The position numbers and the translations under genes are program-made. 64,000 nucleotides of DNA. It comes from Pseudomonas mangrovi (GTDB lineage Bacteria > Pseudomonadota > Gammaproteobacteria > Pseudomonadales > Pseudomonadaceae). The stretch lies in NCBI RefSeq assembly GCF_003052585.1, contig NZ_QASN01000020.1, forward strand, positions 558,001 to 622,000, given 5' to 3'. The stretch's first letter is position 1; each line of letters begins with the position of its first letter. The notes under the pieces were generated by a model. The model did not search any database. It was not told the origin of the DNA and saw only the letters and a program-made list of their open reading frames with translations. Of the stretch, positions 25,273-36,497 are shown in pieces.

Positions 25273-26303
25273 GACCCTCGGCCAGGGAGGTTCTTGTTGC
25301 GCTCTGGCTGGTGAGCGCCGCAGCGCAATCGGGCGCTGCGGACTTCGCCGAGGAGGTACCGCTGTACCGGGAGCTGCGCGACTGGGTGGTCGCCTGCGAC
25401 AACCAGCGCCGCTGTCAGGCACTCAGCGCACCCGCCGACTGGGGCTACAGCGAGCTGCACCTGGTGATCAGCCGTGACGCCGGCCCGAAAGGCGCGCTGC
25501 GACTGGCGCTGAACTATGCAGGGGAGGGTGCGGCCCGCCAATTGTCGCTGGATGGCGAAGATCTGTCGGCGATGCTCGATCCGGTCGACGCCGACAACGG
25601 TCTGCTCCTTCGGCGTGAAGACGGCGCCGCACGGCGGTTGATCGCGACGCTGCGCAATGCGAACCGTCTGCAGCTTGATGCAGATGAGGATGCCAGCGTC
25701 TCGCTGGCCGGCCTCTCTGCGTCACTGCTGCTGATGGATTCGGTGCAAGGCCGCATCGGAACCCGCGGTGCCCTGCATCGGCCGGGTGATGCAGCGGATG
25801 AGCAGGTGCCGCTGCCGGTTGTCCCGCCCGGGCTGCGGCCTTACCCCGGATCTGCGCCAATGGACGCTGAGGAACGTGCCGCGATCGGCACGGCAGTGGT
25901 TGTCGCGACTCGTGAGCAATGGCACGACGACGCCTTCGAGGCGCCGCGTGAGGTACTGGTTCATCCGCTTGGCCAAGACCAGGCCCTGGTGGTGATGCTG
26001 CTCGACTGCGCCGCCTACAACTGCGAATACGCGCTGTACCGCGTGGCGCGCCAGGCACCCCATGCCGAACGGCCGTTGCAGATCGAGCAGCCGCCGCTGG
26101 CGCATACCGGGCTGTCCGGCTGGGTCGCCTACGATGAAGCAACAGGCCGGCTTGCCTATGCGATGAAGAGCAGAGGCATCGGCGATTGTGGCGAGGCGGG
26201 CGACTGGCTGTTCGACGGCGAGCAGTTCCAGCTTGCCGGCTACAGCGCCATGCCGCGCTGTGCAGGTGTGGCGGACTGGCCGCGGCTCTGGCGTCGTGAC
26301 TAG
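25269..26303 (+). CDS. DUF1176 family exported protein
   Basis: A 344-residue protein with a GTG start, overlapping the stop of the upstream gene in a GTGA arrangement. A signal peptide (VLVALWLVSAAAQSGAA) is followed by YRELRDWVVACDNQRRCQAL, the hallmark opening of DUF1176 with two cysteines. Further paired cysteines appear later (DCAAYNCEYALYR). The C-terminus holds SRGIGDCGEAGDWLFDGEQFQL, also typical. It is probably periplasmic with disulfides. The function of the family is unknown. The GTG start was chosen over upstream codons because it gives the signal peptide at the right place. Confidence 0.85.
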   Translation: MRPSAREVLVALWLVSAAAQSGAADFAEEVPLYRELRDWVVACDNQRRCQALSAPADWGYSELHLVISRDAGPKGALRLALNYAGEGAARQLSLDGEDLSAMLDPVDADNGLLLRREDGAARRLIATLRNANRLQLDADEDASVSLAGLSASLLLMDSVQGRIGTRGALHRPGDAADEQVPLPVVPPGLRPYPGSAPMDAEERAAIGTAVVVATREQWHDDAFEAPREVLVHPLGQDQALVVMLLDCAAYNCEYALYRVARQAPHAERPLQIEQPPLAHTGLSGWVAYDEATGRLAYAMKSRGIGDCGEAGDWLFDGEQFQLAGYSAMPRCAGVADWPRLWRRD

Positions 26304-26395
26304 TCCTTGTCGAGGCCTGTCTGCGTTGCCTACGTCAGCCGGTGGCTGAACCGGCATGACCAGGCGGGGAGCGGCAGAGACGCCGCACCAGCGCT

Positions 26396-28030
26396 TCAGA
26401 GCTTGAAGAAGCCCACCCGCGAGGACAGCTGGGTGGCGAGTGCAGCCAGCTCCCGGCTGGAGGCGGCCACCTGTTCGGAACCTGCTGAGGTATGCACGGT
26501 GGCATCGTGAATGCGCACGATGTTCTGGCTGACTTCCTCGGCGACCGAACTCTGTTCTTCCGAAGCACTGGCGATCTGCGCGTTCATCTGGTTGATCGCA
26601 CCGACCTCCTGACGGATGCGCTGCAGCGCCTCGGTTGCCCGATTGGTCTGCTCGGCGGTGCTGTCGGCCAACTCGCGGCTGCTCTGCATCACCCCGGTGG
26701 CCTTGCCTGCGCCATCCTGCAGCTTGCTGATCATCTCGCGGATCTCACGGGTCGAGGACTGGGTACGCGCCGCCAGGGCGCGCACCTCGTCGGCGACCAC
26801 GGCGAAGCCGCGACCCTGCTCACCGGCGCGGGCGGCTTCGATGGCGGCGTTCAGCGCCAGCAGGTTGGTCTGTTCGGCGATGGCATTGATCACCTCGGTG
26901 ATGCGCTCGATGTCACTGCTGTCCTGGGACACCTGCTGCACAGTGACAGTCGCGGCTTCCAGGGTCTCGGTGAGCCGCTGCATGGCCTGCGCAGCTGACA
27001 GCACGACCTGACTGCCACGCTCGACTTCGTCGTCGGCATTGCGCGTGGCGGCCGCCGCGTTGGCCGCGTAGTTGGCGACCTCGTTGACGGTCGAGGCCAT
27101 CTGGTTGACGGCGGTGGCCATCTGCTCGGTCTCGCTGGCCTGCAGGCGGATCTGCCGGCTGTTGCTGTCGGAGGTGTCGCGCAACTGCTCCGAGGCCAGG
27201 CTCAGCTCGCTGGCGGCCTGGCGGGCGCCGTGCATGGTGTCGTTAAGACGGGCAAAGGTGTCCTTGAGCGCACCCATCACGCTGTCCGGATAGCCTGTGT
27301 CGATGCGCTGGTTCAGCTCGCCCTCGGCAAGGCGGCGAATGACCTGGCGCACCTCGTCCGGCTCGGCACCCAGGGTGGACTTGAGGCTGCGAATGATCAG
27401 CAGCGAGACCATCACGCTCAGCGCCAGCGCGGCCGCGGTCAGCAACACAATCATCAGGTGAAAACCACCGGCGATGGCCTGCACCTCGTTGATGTCCTGG
27501 CGAATGATCGCCTCTTCATGATCGATGAAGGCATTGATGCGCTTGAGCCACTCGCTGTAGGCCGGCGACACGCTGTCGAGCAGGGCCAGGCGGGCGCCTT
27601 CGCGGTCGCCGCTACGGCGCATGTCGACCAGGGTCCGGGTGAGCCCCAGCGTCTGCGCTTCGATCTCGCGAATACGCTCCATCAGCAAGCGTTCCTCGCT
27701 ACTGCTGCTGACGTCGGCGAGCAGTTCGGCCATGGGCCGTGCGGACTGCTGATAGAAGGCGTCCAGCCGCTGCACCTCGGCCAGGTGCATTTCCAGCGCG
27801 CTCGGACTGTCGACCAGTACCGCGTCACGGATCGCGATGGCGCGGTCATGCACACTGCCGCGGAAATTGATCGCGTGCCGCTGCTTCTGCGCGGCACGCT
27901 CATCGGCGGTGAGGATGTCGTTGATGCGCGAGACGCGCTGGTCACCGATCAGCGCGATGGCCACCATCATCGACAGCACCAGGGCAAAACCCAGTCCGAG
28001 GCGTTGGGCAACAGTGAGACGAGTTTGCAT
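26396..28030 (-). CDS. Methyl-accepting chemotaxis protein
   Basis: A 544-residue chemoreceptor. A first membrane segment (about 10-30) precedes a periplasmic four-helix-bundle-type sensor of roughly 155 residues. The second membrane segment (about 190-212, [20 protein letters not shown]) leads into a HAMP domain ([18 protein letters not shown]). A long cytoplasmic signalling hairpin follows, with the invariant tip [19 protein letters not shown]. There is no CheR-binding pentapeptide at the C-terminus. Its sensor is short, so a small metabolite is a likely ligand, but which is unknown. The start at MQTRLTVAQ follows GGGAGA. It is divergent from a small exported protein. Confidence 0.93.
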   Translation of the reverse strand: MQTRLTVAQRLGLGFALVLSMMVAIALIGDQRVSRINDILTADERAAQKQRHAINFRGSVHDRAIAIRDAVLVDSPSALEMHLAEVQRLDAFYQQSARPMAELLADVSSSSEERLLMERIREIEAQTLGLTRTLVDMRRSGDREGARLALLDSVSPAYSEWLKRINAFIDHEEAIIRQDINEVQAIAGGFHLMIVLLTAAALALSVMVSLLIIRSLKSTLGAEPDEVRQVIRRLAEGELNQRIDTGYPDSVMGALKDTFARLNDTMHGARQAASELSLASEQLRDTSDSNSRQIRLQASETEQMATAVNQMASTVNEVANYAANAAAATRNADDEVERGSQVVLSAAQAMQRLTETLEAATVTVQQVSQDSSDIERITEVINAIAEQTNLLALNAAIEAARAGEQGRGFAVVADEVRALAARTQSSTREIREMISKLQDGAGKATGVMQSSRELADSTAEQTNRATEALQRIRQEVGAINQMNAQIASASEEQSSVAEEVSQNIVRIHDATVHTSAGSEQVAASSRELAALATQLSSRVGFFKL

Positions 28031-28149
28031 GGGTTTCTCCCGGCAGCAAAAGTTGTACAAACACTGTATAGGTTTTGATGGCTACCGGCCATTATTCCGA
28101 TCAAAGGGATTTCTATCGGCATGATTAGTTGTGATGAAGAGGGGGCTAG

Positions 28150-28605
28150 GTGATCGATAAAAGCTTTCTAGGACGGGGTTTCTGGTTGCTCTCGGCGTGT
28201 CTTGTCGGCACCCTGCTGGGCGTATCGCCACTCCCCGCGCTCGCTGCCGAAAAGTTGTACAAGCCGGCCTGCGGCGACCACCTGCAGCGACTTGGTGGCA
28301 AACCGGATGCGCTGCACTACCTGGGCTGCAGCCAGCAACTGGACGCCCAGGGACAACCGTTCGAGGCGCGCTATTCAGTTGCCGGCAACCAGGCGCGGGC
28401 GATCCAGGACTACCTGGGCGCGCGCTTCGGCATGCCGCCGCTGCGCTTCATCTGTTGTGGCTGGCATGGTTCGCCGCATTCCTACCGCGACGGGTCGGGC
28501 TACGGCCATGTGCTCAGCTTCTACAGCGACGAGACGCTGGAGAAGCGCTGGCCGCAGATAGACCGGTTTCATCTGAGCGTGCGGCTATACGCGGAAGATC
28601 CCTGA
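28150..28605 (+). CDS. Small exported protein, possibly DUF4952
   Basis: A 151-residue protein with a GTG start and a clear signal peptide (FWLLSACLVGTLLGVSPLPALA, cleavage near residue 33). The mature part begins EKLYKPACGDHLQRLGGKP and holds four cysteines (ACGDH, LGCSQ, FICCGWHG), so disulfides or metal binding are possible. The overall pattern brings to mind DUF4952, but I am not certain. It is divergent from the chemoreceptor and convergent with the hydrolase, ending 2 bp from it. Confidence 0.7.
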   Translation: MIDKSFLGRGFWLLSACLVGTLLGVSPLPALAAEKLYKPACGDHLQRLGGKPDALHYLGCSQQLDAQGQPFEARYSVAGNQARAIQDYLGARFGMPPLRFICCGWHGSPHSYRDGSGYGHVLSFYSDETLEKRWPQIDRFHLSVRLYAEDP

Positions 28606-28607
28606 GC

Positions 28608-29516
28608 TCAGCGGGCGGCGCCGGTTTGTGCCGGGACGCCCAGATGCTCCTCGAGAAAGCCGATCAGCTGCGCCCGATAGGCTCCTGGCGCGAAGCGGTG
28701 CAGATCGACATGGGCGGCACCCGGCACCACCCACAAACGCTTGGGCTGTTTGGCGGCGGCGAACAGTCGCTGCGACTCGGCGAGGGTGGTGTGGCGGTCG
28801 TCGCTGCCGGCCATCAGCAGCAGCGGGCTGCGCACCTCGTCGATCCGCTCGATGGGCTTCAGCTGCTCGACGCTGACGCCCAGGCGTGGCTGAAGCTGCA
28901 GCGTCAGCAGCGGCAGCAGCCAGTCGCCCAGCGCACCGAAGCGCATCTGCAGCCGGTTGCGGGCGGCCAGTTCGATGTCCGAATACACCGCCTCCAGCAC
29001 CATGGCATCAACCTGCAGCGGACGCTCGCCGAGCAGCGCGGCGGCGCCACCGAGGGACTGGCCGATGACGGCGACCTTGCCGCAGTCGGGCCGGGCACGC
29101 AGCAACGCTACCGCGGCGTGGGCGCCGGCAGCCTCGCGATGGCCGAAGGTAAGGCGCTCGCCGGGGCTTTCGCCATGCCCCTGCAGATCGATCAGCAGGC
29201 TGCTGTAACCGTACTGGCGGAGCAATCGGGCACGGCTGAGCATGGCGCGACGATCCGAGCGTTGTCCGTGCAGCAGCAGGACGCAGGCCTTGCCCGGCTG
29301 GCCCGGGACGAACCAGCCGGCGATGCCCTCGACGCGTACCTGCTCGGCGGCCAGCGTCGCCGGCGGCGGCCCGATGAGGCGCGGCACCGGCTCGATCAGC
29401 TGCGAGGCAAGCTTGTAGCTGAAGCCACCCAGCAGCAGGACGCCGAACAGCGTCGCTCCCAGCAATAGACGCAGCAGGGAGCGCAGGTAACGGGACGGAC
29501 GCTTCAATGCGAGCAT
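28608..29516 (-). CDS. Membrane-anchored alpha/beta hydrolase
   Basis: A 302-residue alpha/beta hydrolase with an N-terminal membrane anchor (about residues 15-35). The fold is shown by VLLLHGQRSDR (oxyanion region), the lid-entry DLQGHGESPGE, nucleophile elbow GQSLGG, catalytic Asp in LMAGSDDRHT and His in GAAHVDLHR. The family (YfhR/BAAT-like, DUF-type serine hydrolases) acts on esters or peptides. The substrate is unknown. The start at MLALKRP gives the anchor; longer frames add unlikely sequence. It is divergent from the helicase gene. Confidence 0.85.
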   Translation of the reverse strand: MLALKRPSRYLRSLLRLLLGATLFGVLLLGGFSYKLASQLIEPVPRLIGPPPATLAAEQVRVEGIAGWFVPGQPGKACVLLLHGQRSDRRAMLSRARLLRQYGYSSLLIDLQGHGESPGERLTFGHREAAGAHAAVALLRARPDCGKVAVIGQSLGGAAALLGERPLQVDAMVLEAVYSDIELAARNRLQMRFGALGDWLLPLLTLQLQPRLGVSVEQLKPIERIDEVRSPLLLMAGSDDRHTTLAESQRLFAAAKQPKRLWVVPGAAHVDLHRFAPGAYRAQLIGFLEEHLGVPAQTGAAR

Positions 29517-29677
29517 GGGTGACTCCGGTTTCAGGACCGCGATTCTGCCGCTGGCAGGAGCTGCTGTCATCGTCCGGCCTGGATTCTGCGCCATCGATTG
29601 ACGATCCGGCATCCTGCGCCGGACATAAAACCGGTAACCTATGCGGCCTTTCCGTTTGCGTTGTCGAGGTCTGCCCC

Positions 29678-30997
<1,320 letters not shown>

Positions 30998-31041
30998 CGG
31001 GTGTCTTGCGCGGCCTGACTGGCCGCTCCTGACACCAGGTC

Positions 31042-31073
31042 GTAGGTTGGTGCCGAGCCTGCGAGGCCCAACG
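31042..31073 (+). repeat. REP-type palindrome with GTAG foot, GTTGG family
   Basis: GTAG is followed by an imperfect hairpin with stem GTTGG(T)GCC and GGCCCAAC around a GAGCCTGCGA loop. The same family occurs at 37540, 43820, 44042, 52321 and 52480. The GTAG tetranucleotide at the foot and a bulge in the stem are the features recognised by REP-associated tyrosine transposases. Confidence 0.7.
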
Positions 31074-31116
31074 AGCGGGGTACCGGTTGGTAGCAGGGTC
31101 GAGTCTGCAAGGACTC

Positions 31117-31152
31117 GTAGGGCGGATTAGCCGCTGGGCGGCGTAATCCGCC
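31117..31152 (+). repeat. REP-type palindrome with GTAG foot, GGCGGATTA family (left copy)
   Basis: GTAG is followed by GGCGGATTA, a GC-rich loop, then TAATCCGCC. The matching right-hand copy is at 32115-32150, in the same orientation and about 1 kb away. Confidence 0.7.
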
Positions 31153-31187
31153 GTCACGGAAGTCAGAGATCGGATCGCGGCCAGACG

Positions 31188-31228
31188 GGGCGCAATGGCG
31201 CGATGCTCTGCGCTTGTTGCGCCCTAAG
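31188..31228 (-). repeat. REP-type palindrome, GGGCGCAA family (left copy)
   Basis: GGGCGCAA and TTGCGCCC form the stem around a loop containing ATGCTCTGCGC. On the minus strand the foot reads CCTTAG, a change from the CCGTAG seen in the right-hand copy at 32068-32098. Confidence 0.6.
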
Positions 31229-31279
31229 GATAAGGGCTAAGCGCCGAGCCCGATATCGAGGCGTCGATAGGTCTTGGGT

Positions 31280-31920
31280 TTCGGCCCCCCGGCCGAGTCA
31301 CTTTCTTGTTGCTTGCCCAACAAGAAAGTAACCAAAGAAAAAGGGCACCCCGACATGCGGGTCTGTCCGCTGCGCGGCCAGACTTCCCTCGCTCCGGCGC
31401 TGCTCCGGGGGCCGTCAGGGACGGGCCTTCCCTGGCCCGACCCTGACTTTCGCGGCATCCATGCCGCTCACCTCCTGCGCAACGCCTGCGCTCGGCCTCC
31501 TGTAGGGGAGTGGGTCCGAAGTTGATTGGGCGTTATTCGAGAGTCCGGACGATTCGATTTGCAGCCAGCGAGGCAAAGCCGTTGGTTGCGCTGCTCCCCC
31601 GTGGGCTTAATTCCTCAGAAGACTTGCGCTAGGACGTTCACGCAACAGGCGATGTGCGTAGAACCTTCGGCCCGCTCGGTGCCGGAATCCCCTTGCAGAA
31701 GGCCGAGTGCAGGTGACGCGTAAGGGGTAAGCGGCCAGGATGGCCGCGCAAGGCATAGCGGGCCAGGGATGGCCCGTGTATGCCGGCCCCTGGCAGCGGC
31801 ACCGGAAGGAGGGAACCCGGAGCGAAGCGCAGGGCCGGATGCCGGGGTGTGTTTCTTTGCTTACTTTCTTTGCACAAGCAAAGAAAGTAAGTCGCCCGGG
31901 AAGGGGCGAAACCAGATGAA
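31280..31920. repeat. Pair of inverted, diverged repeat copies with strong stem-loops
   Basis: The two ends are related when one is reverse-complemented. Both carry a GGCC-rich lead, an ACTTTCTT-type hairpin, then AACCAAAGAAA or AAGCAAAGAAA, then CACCCCG, a CGCTGCGC or CGCTTCGC stretch and CCCTGGCCCG. The left hairpin (31300-31329) has an 11-bp perfect stem and an 8-base loop. The right hairpin (31861-31890) has a 13-bp perfect stem and a 4-base loop. The copies face each other. Sequences of this kind recur in pseudomonad and xanthomonad genomes as I recall them, and are often mis-annotated as short proteins. No transposase is inside. Function is unknown. Confidence 0.65.
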
Positions 31921-32067
31921 TCAGCCAAACCGAAAAATGGCCGGTTACGGAAGCAAGGGCAGCTTCTGCAAGCTCGCCAATTTGGCTAGGAGCGAAATCC
32001 CTAGGCAGGAAACCGCGCTTTCAACCCAGTCTCGGCCGAAGGGCCAAAACTCATTCGCGTCGGCAAT

Positions 32068-32098
32068 GGCGCAATGCGCTGCGCTTATTGCGCCCTAC
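32068..32098 (-). repeat. REP-type palindrome with GTAG foot, GGGCGCAA family (right copy)
   Basis: Read on the minus strand it is GTAG, GGCGCAATAA, a GCGCAGC loop, then ATTGCGCC. It is the right-hand partner of 31188-31228. Confidence 0.65.
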
Positions 32099-32114
32099 GG
32101 CCTGAGTCGGACTC

Positions 32115-32150
32115 GTAGGGCGGATTAGCCGTTTGACGGCGGAATCCGCC
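32115..32150 (+). repeat. REP-type palindrome with GTAG foot, GGCGGATT family (right copy)
   Basis: GTAG, GGCGGATTAGCCG, short loop, then GGAATCCGCC. It is nearly the same as 31117-31152, so the hairpin block between them is bracketed by like repeats. Confidence 0.7.
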
Positions 32151-32278
32151 GCGATCATGAACAAGCAAACAGGGTAAACCCGCTGGAGATCAGAGAGCAG
32201 TCATGCGCGGGGCAAGGAAGGCACGAGGCGTTGCGATTGCTGCACCCTGCGGCCCCGCGCTTCAGCGTTCTCGGATCC

Positions 32279-33262
32279 TCAGCTAGGCACTACCAGAATC
32301 TTCCCATCACGCTCGCCGCCGGCTGCCGCGGCCACCGCCTCGCGGATCTGCGTCAGGTCGTAGGTGGCAGCGATGCGTGCGTGCAGCTTGCCGCTGGCGA
32401 TCAGCCCGGTCAGCTCGCCGAACAGCGCCATCTGCTGCGCCGGGGTCGCGCTGCGGAACCACTTCGCCAGCCAGAAGCCGCGCAGGCTGACGTCACGGAA
32501 GACGATGGCCGAAGGCGAGACCTGGCAGGGCTCGCCACTCATCATGCCGTAGTTGACCACTACGCCACCCTCGGCCAGGCAGGCTGCCAGGCGGTCGGTA
32601 GCCGGGCCGCCGACGGCGTCGATGCCGAGACGGATCGCCGCGCCGCCGGTGGCTTCACGCACGCGCTGGGCCAGATCCGGACCGTCCACCAGCACCACGT
32701 CGCCGCCTTCGTTGCGCACCGCTTCGACCGCAGACTCACGCCGTACCACGCTGACGGTCTTGAAGCCGCGCAGGCGGGCCAGTTGCACCAAGTAACCGCC
32801 GACACCGGAGTTGGCGGCGTTCTGTATCACCCAGTCGCCGGGCGCCAGGGTGACGAATTCGCTGAGCAGCAGGGCGGCGGTCGGCGGGTTGACGGTCAGC
32901 ATGGCCAGTTGCTGAGGGTCGGCTTCGGGCAGCGGGATCAGTTTGTCGGCGGCCAGGTTCAGCGCGCTGGCCCAGCTGCCGCAGCCCGGCGGCAGCAATA
33001 CCATCTGGCCGACCTTGGGCGACTGGACACCTTCGCCGAGGGCTTCGACACGACCGACGCCTTCGTTGCCGCCGATCGCCGGCAGCGGCGGCAACATGCC
33101 GTACTCGCCGGTCAGGGTGAGCACGTCGGAGGGGTTGATCGGGGCGGCGAGCACCCGCACGCGTACCTGGCCGGCAGCCGGCTCGGGCAGTTGCAGTTCG
33201 ACGGCGTCGATGACGTCCTGGGGAACCGGGCCGCGGGTCTGGTACTGGGCTTTGAGCATCAT
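32279..33262 (-). CDS. Zinc-free MDR oxidoreductase, 2-enoyl thioester reductase-like
   Basis: A 327-residue medium-chain dehydrogenase/reductase. The GroES-like N-terminal half has AAPINPSDVLTLTGEYG and GNEGVGRVEALG. The Rossmann half has NPPTAALLL and QNAANSGVGGYLVQLAR. This pattern is that of the ETR/MECR group (NADPH-dependent trans-2-enoyl-thioester reductases), which lacks catalytic zinc. The usual zinc cysteines are absent. The start may be either of the first two Met codons. It lies alone beside the repeat block. A general quinone reductase is the other possibility. Confidence 0.82.
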   Translation of the reverse strand: MMLKAQYQTRGPVPQDVIDAVELQLPEPAAGQVRVRVLAAPINPSDVLTLTGEYGMLPPLPAIGGNEGVGRVEALGEGVQSPKVGQMVLLPPGCGSWASALNLAADKLIPLPEADPQQLAMLTVNPPTAALLLSEFVTLAPGDWVIQNAANSGVGGYLVQLARLRGFKTVSVVRRESAVEAVRNEGGDVVLVDGPDLAQRVREATGGAAIRLGIDAVGGPATDRLAACLAEGGVVVNYGMMSGEPCQVSPSAIVFRDVSLRGFWLAKWFRSATPAQQMALFGELTGLIASGKLHARIAATYDLTQIREAVAAAAGGERDGKILVVPS

Positions 33263-33427
33263 CTGGGGCGATCTCCATGGCTTGGCGCTGGGTAGGCGGT
33301 GGTCCGCGCCTGCGCACAGCGCTGCCGACGGACGACCATTCAGCCGCCGAGTGTAGGCGCTTGAGCGGGACTGCGGAGCACCGTCGTCTGCGCTGAATCA
33401 GCCATTATCGCCGTCACCTATGACGCC

Positions 33428-33703
33428 TCAGCTGTCGACTTCCTCGGCAGCCTCGTCCAGTTCACGCATGCGCTGGTCATAGGCTTCACAGGCGCTCTCC
33501 AGATCCTTGGAGGAGGTCTGCAGGCGCATCTGCTCGAGTTCCTCGTGCAGCTCTTCGGCGCGGTCAGGATCGTTGCGGGTGATCTCGTTGACCTTGGCGG
33601 CCAGTTGCTCGGCTTTCTGGGTGGCCTCGGCGGCGCTACAGGCGAGGGCTGGCGCGGAGGCACAGAGAGTCAGGGCAGCGATGAAGCAGGACAGGCGTGA
33701 CAT
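33428..33703 (-). CDS. Small periplasmic helical protein
   Basis: A 91-residue protein with a signal peptide (MSRLSCFIAALTLCASAPALA). The mature part of about 70 residues is charged and strongly helical (KAEQLAAKVNEITRNDP, DRAEELHEELEQMRLQ), with two cysteines (ACSAAEA, ESACEAY). The C-terminus is acidic. The start lies behind GGGAGA. No known domain is recognised. It is divergent from the DUF2513-like gene with about 140 bp between them. Confidence 0.7.
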   Translation of the reverse strand: MSRLSCFIAALTLCASAPALACSAAEATQKAEQLAAKVNEITRNDPDRAEELHEELEQMRLQTSSKDLESACEAYDQRMRELDEAAEEVDS

Positions 33704-33846
33704 GGGCGTTCTCCCGGGGTGGTTTCCGGGTTGAGGGTGGCAGAGGCGAGAAAGTTCAGCGGCGAACGATGCGCCGGGCCAGCAGTCGGAATCAGCAGAG
33801 GGCATGTCAACTGCCCGAACCATCCACTGCACGAGGAACGCCTGCC

Positions 33847-34254
33847 ATGTCTGCCTACAACTGGGATCTCATCGAACGCCTGCTGCACGAAGTCCAGGCT
33901 TCTGCAGGAGGTAACTTTGCGCCCCGGGCCATCGCCGAAGAACTGGCGACCCATCTGGAGCAGGCTGGCGAATCGGTCGGCAGCCACGATCACTTCAAGC
34001 AGTGCGCGGCGGATTACGAAGCCGTGCTGCTCAAGGGCGGTTTCATCGAGCCGCGCCCGGAAGAGCAGGGCGGCAATGGCGAGAACTATGTCCTGACCGA
34101 GCGCGGTGCTCAGTTGCTGAATCTGATCGAGAGCGCGGCGCCCGGCAGTGAGGGACCGCGCGCACTGCTGGACGAGAAGGGCATGGCGGCACTGGTGCCG
34201 GAAGTCTTCGACGCCTTGGCCCAGGAACTGGCGCGGGCACCCAGCGTGCCCTGA
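33847..34254 (+). CDS. DUF2513-like winged-helix protein
   Basis: A 135-residue protein starting MSAYNWDLIERLLHEVQ. The order of helices, the VLLKGGFIEPRPEE strand region and the NYVLTERGAQLLNLIE segment look like DUF2513, a winged-helix-type family common near phage and host genes. A GAGGAA ribosome site precedes the ATG. It may bind DNA as a regulator, but no target is evident. The match is by pattern only. Confidence 0.65.
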   Translation: MSAYNWDLIERLLHEVQASAGGNFAPRAIAEELATHLEQAGESVGSHDHFKQCAADYEAVLLKGGFIEPRPEEQGGNGENYVLTERGAQLLNLIESAAPGSEGPRALLDEKGMAALVPEVFDALAQELARAPSVP

Positions 34255-34264
34255 GCTGCTGCGC

Positions 34265-36214
<1,950 letters not shown>

Positions 36215-36257
36215 GGTGAGTCCTCTTCGTTGTTACCGGGTGGGCCATCGGCCCAAT

Positions 36258-36287
36258 GGTGGATCGATGAAGCGTGATCCACCCTAC
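36258..36287 (-). repeat. REP-type palindrome, GGTGGATC family
   Basis: GGTGGATC and GATCCACC form the stem. On the minus strand it starts GTAGGGTGGATC, with the GTAG foot. It is the first of four palindromes between liuE and the acetoacetyl-CoA synthetase gene. Confidence 0.65.
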
Positions 36288-36316
36288 GATTACCCACTCC
36301 GCCTGGCGGACCGATC

Positions 36317-36346
36317 GTACGGTGGATGACGCTCTCCTCATCCACC
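36317..36346 (+). repeat. REP-type palindrome, GGTGGATGA family
   Basis: GGTGGATGA, loop CGCTCTCC, then TCATCCACC. The foot is GTAC rather than GTAG, so this copy has a changed foot. It resembles the copy at 36428. Confidence 0.6.
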
Positions 36347-36395
36347 AGAACGGTGAATTGATAAGGAACGATCCAACCCTACGAACTTCGCCAGC

Positions 36396-36417
36396 GGCGG
36401 ATCGCGATCCGCCCTAC
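36396..36417 (-). repeat. REP-type palindrome, GGCGGATC family
   Basis: GGCGGATCGCGATCCGCC is a perfect 18-bp palindrome followed by CTAC, so the minus strand has the GTAG foot. It is shorter than the others. Confidence 0.6.
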
Positions 36418-36427
36418 GGCCGCGCTG

Positions 36428-36456
36428 GTAGGGTGGATGACGCTTTTCTCATCCAC
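36428..36456 (+). repeat. REP-type palindrome with GTAG foot, GGTGGATGA family
   Basis: GTAG, GGTGGATGA, loop CGCTTTTC, TCATCCACC. It is nearly identical to 36317-36346 apart from the foot and two loop bases. Confidence 0.65.
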
Positions 36457-36497
36457 CAAACGCTGGATCGGCTGAGCACGACTCCCCCGCGAGCACC

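Larger units (their letters stand above)
30998..32278. other. 1.28-kb non-coding block made of repeats
   Basis: No convincing gene lies between the helicase and the MDR oxidoreductase. Short frames on both strands here have low-complexity Pro/Arg/Cys-rich translations and no ribosome sites. Instead the block is built from repeats. Three REP-type palindromes sit on the left (31042-31073, 31117-31152, 31188-31228). A pair of inverted hairpin-bearing copies occupies 31280-31920. Two REP-type palindromes on the right (32068-32098, 32115-32150) match the left ones. Each is described separately. Confidence 0.7.

Noticed and set aside
31274..31928. Two short reading frames (83 and 96 codons) reading into the hairpin block from each side
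   Set aside because: They mirror each other because the DNA repeat is inverted. They lack ribosome sites and have Pro/Arg/Cys-rich, domain-free translations. Treated as non-coding repeat.
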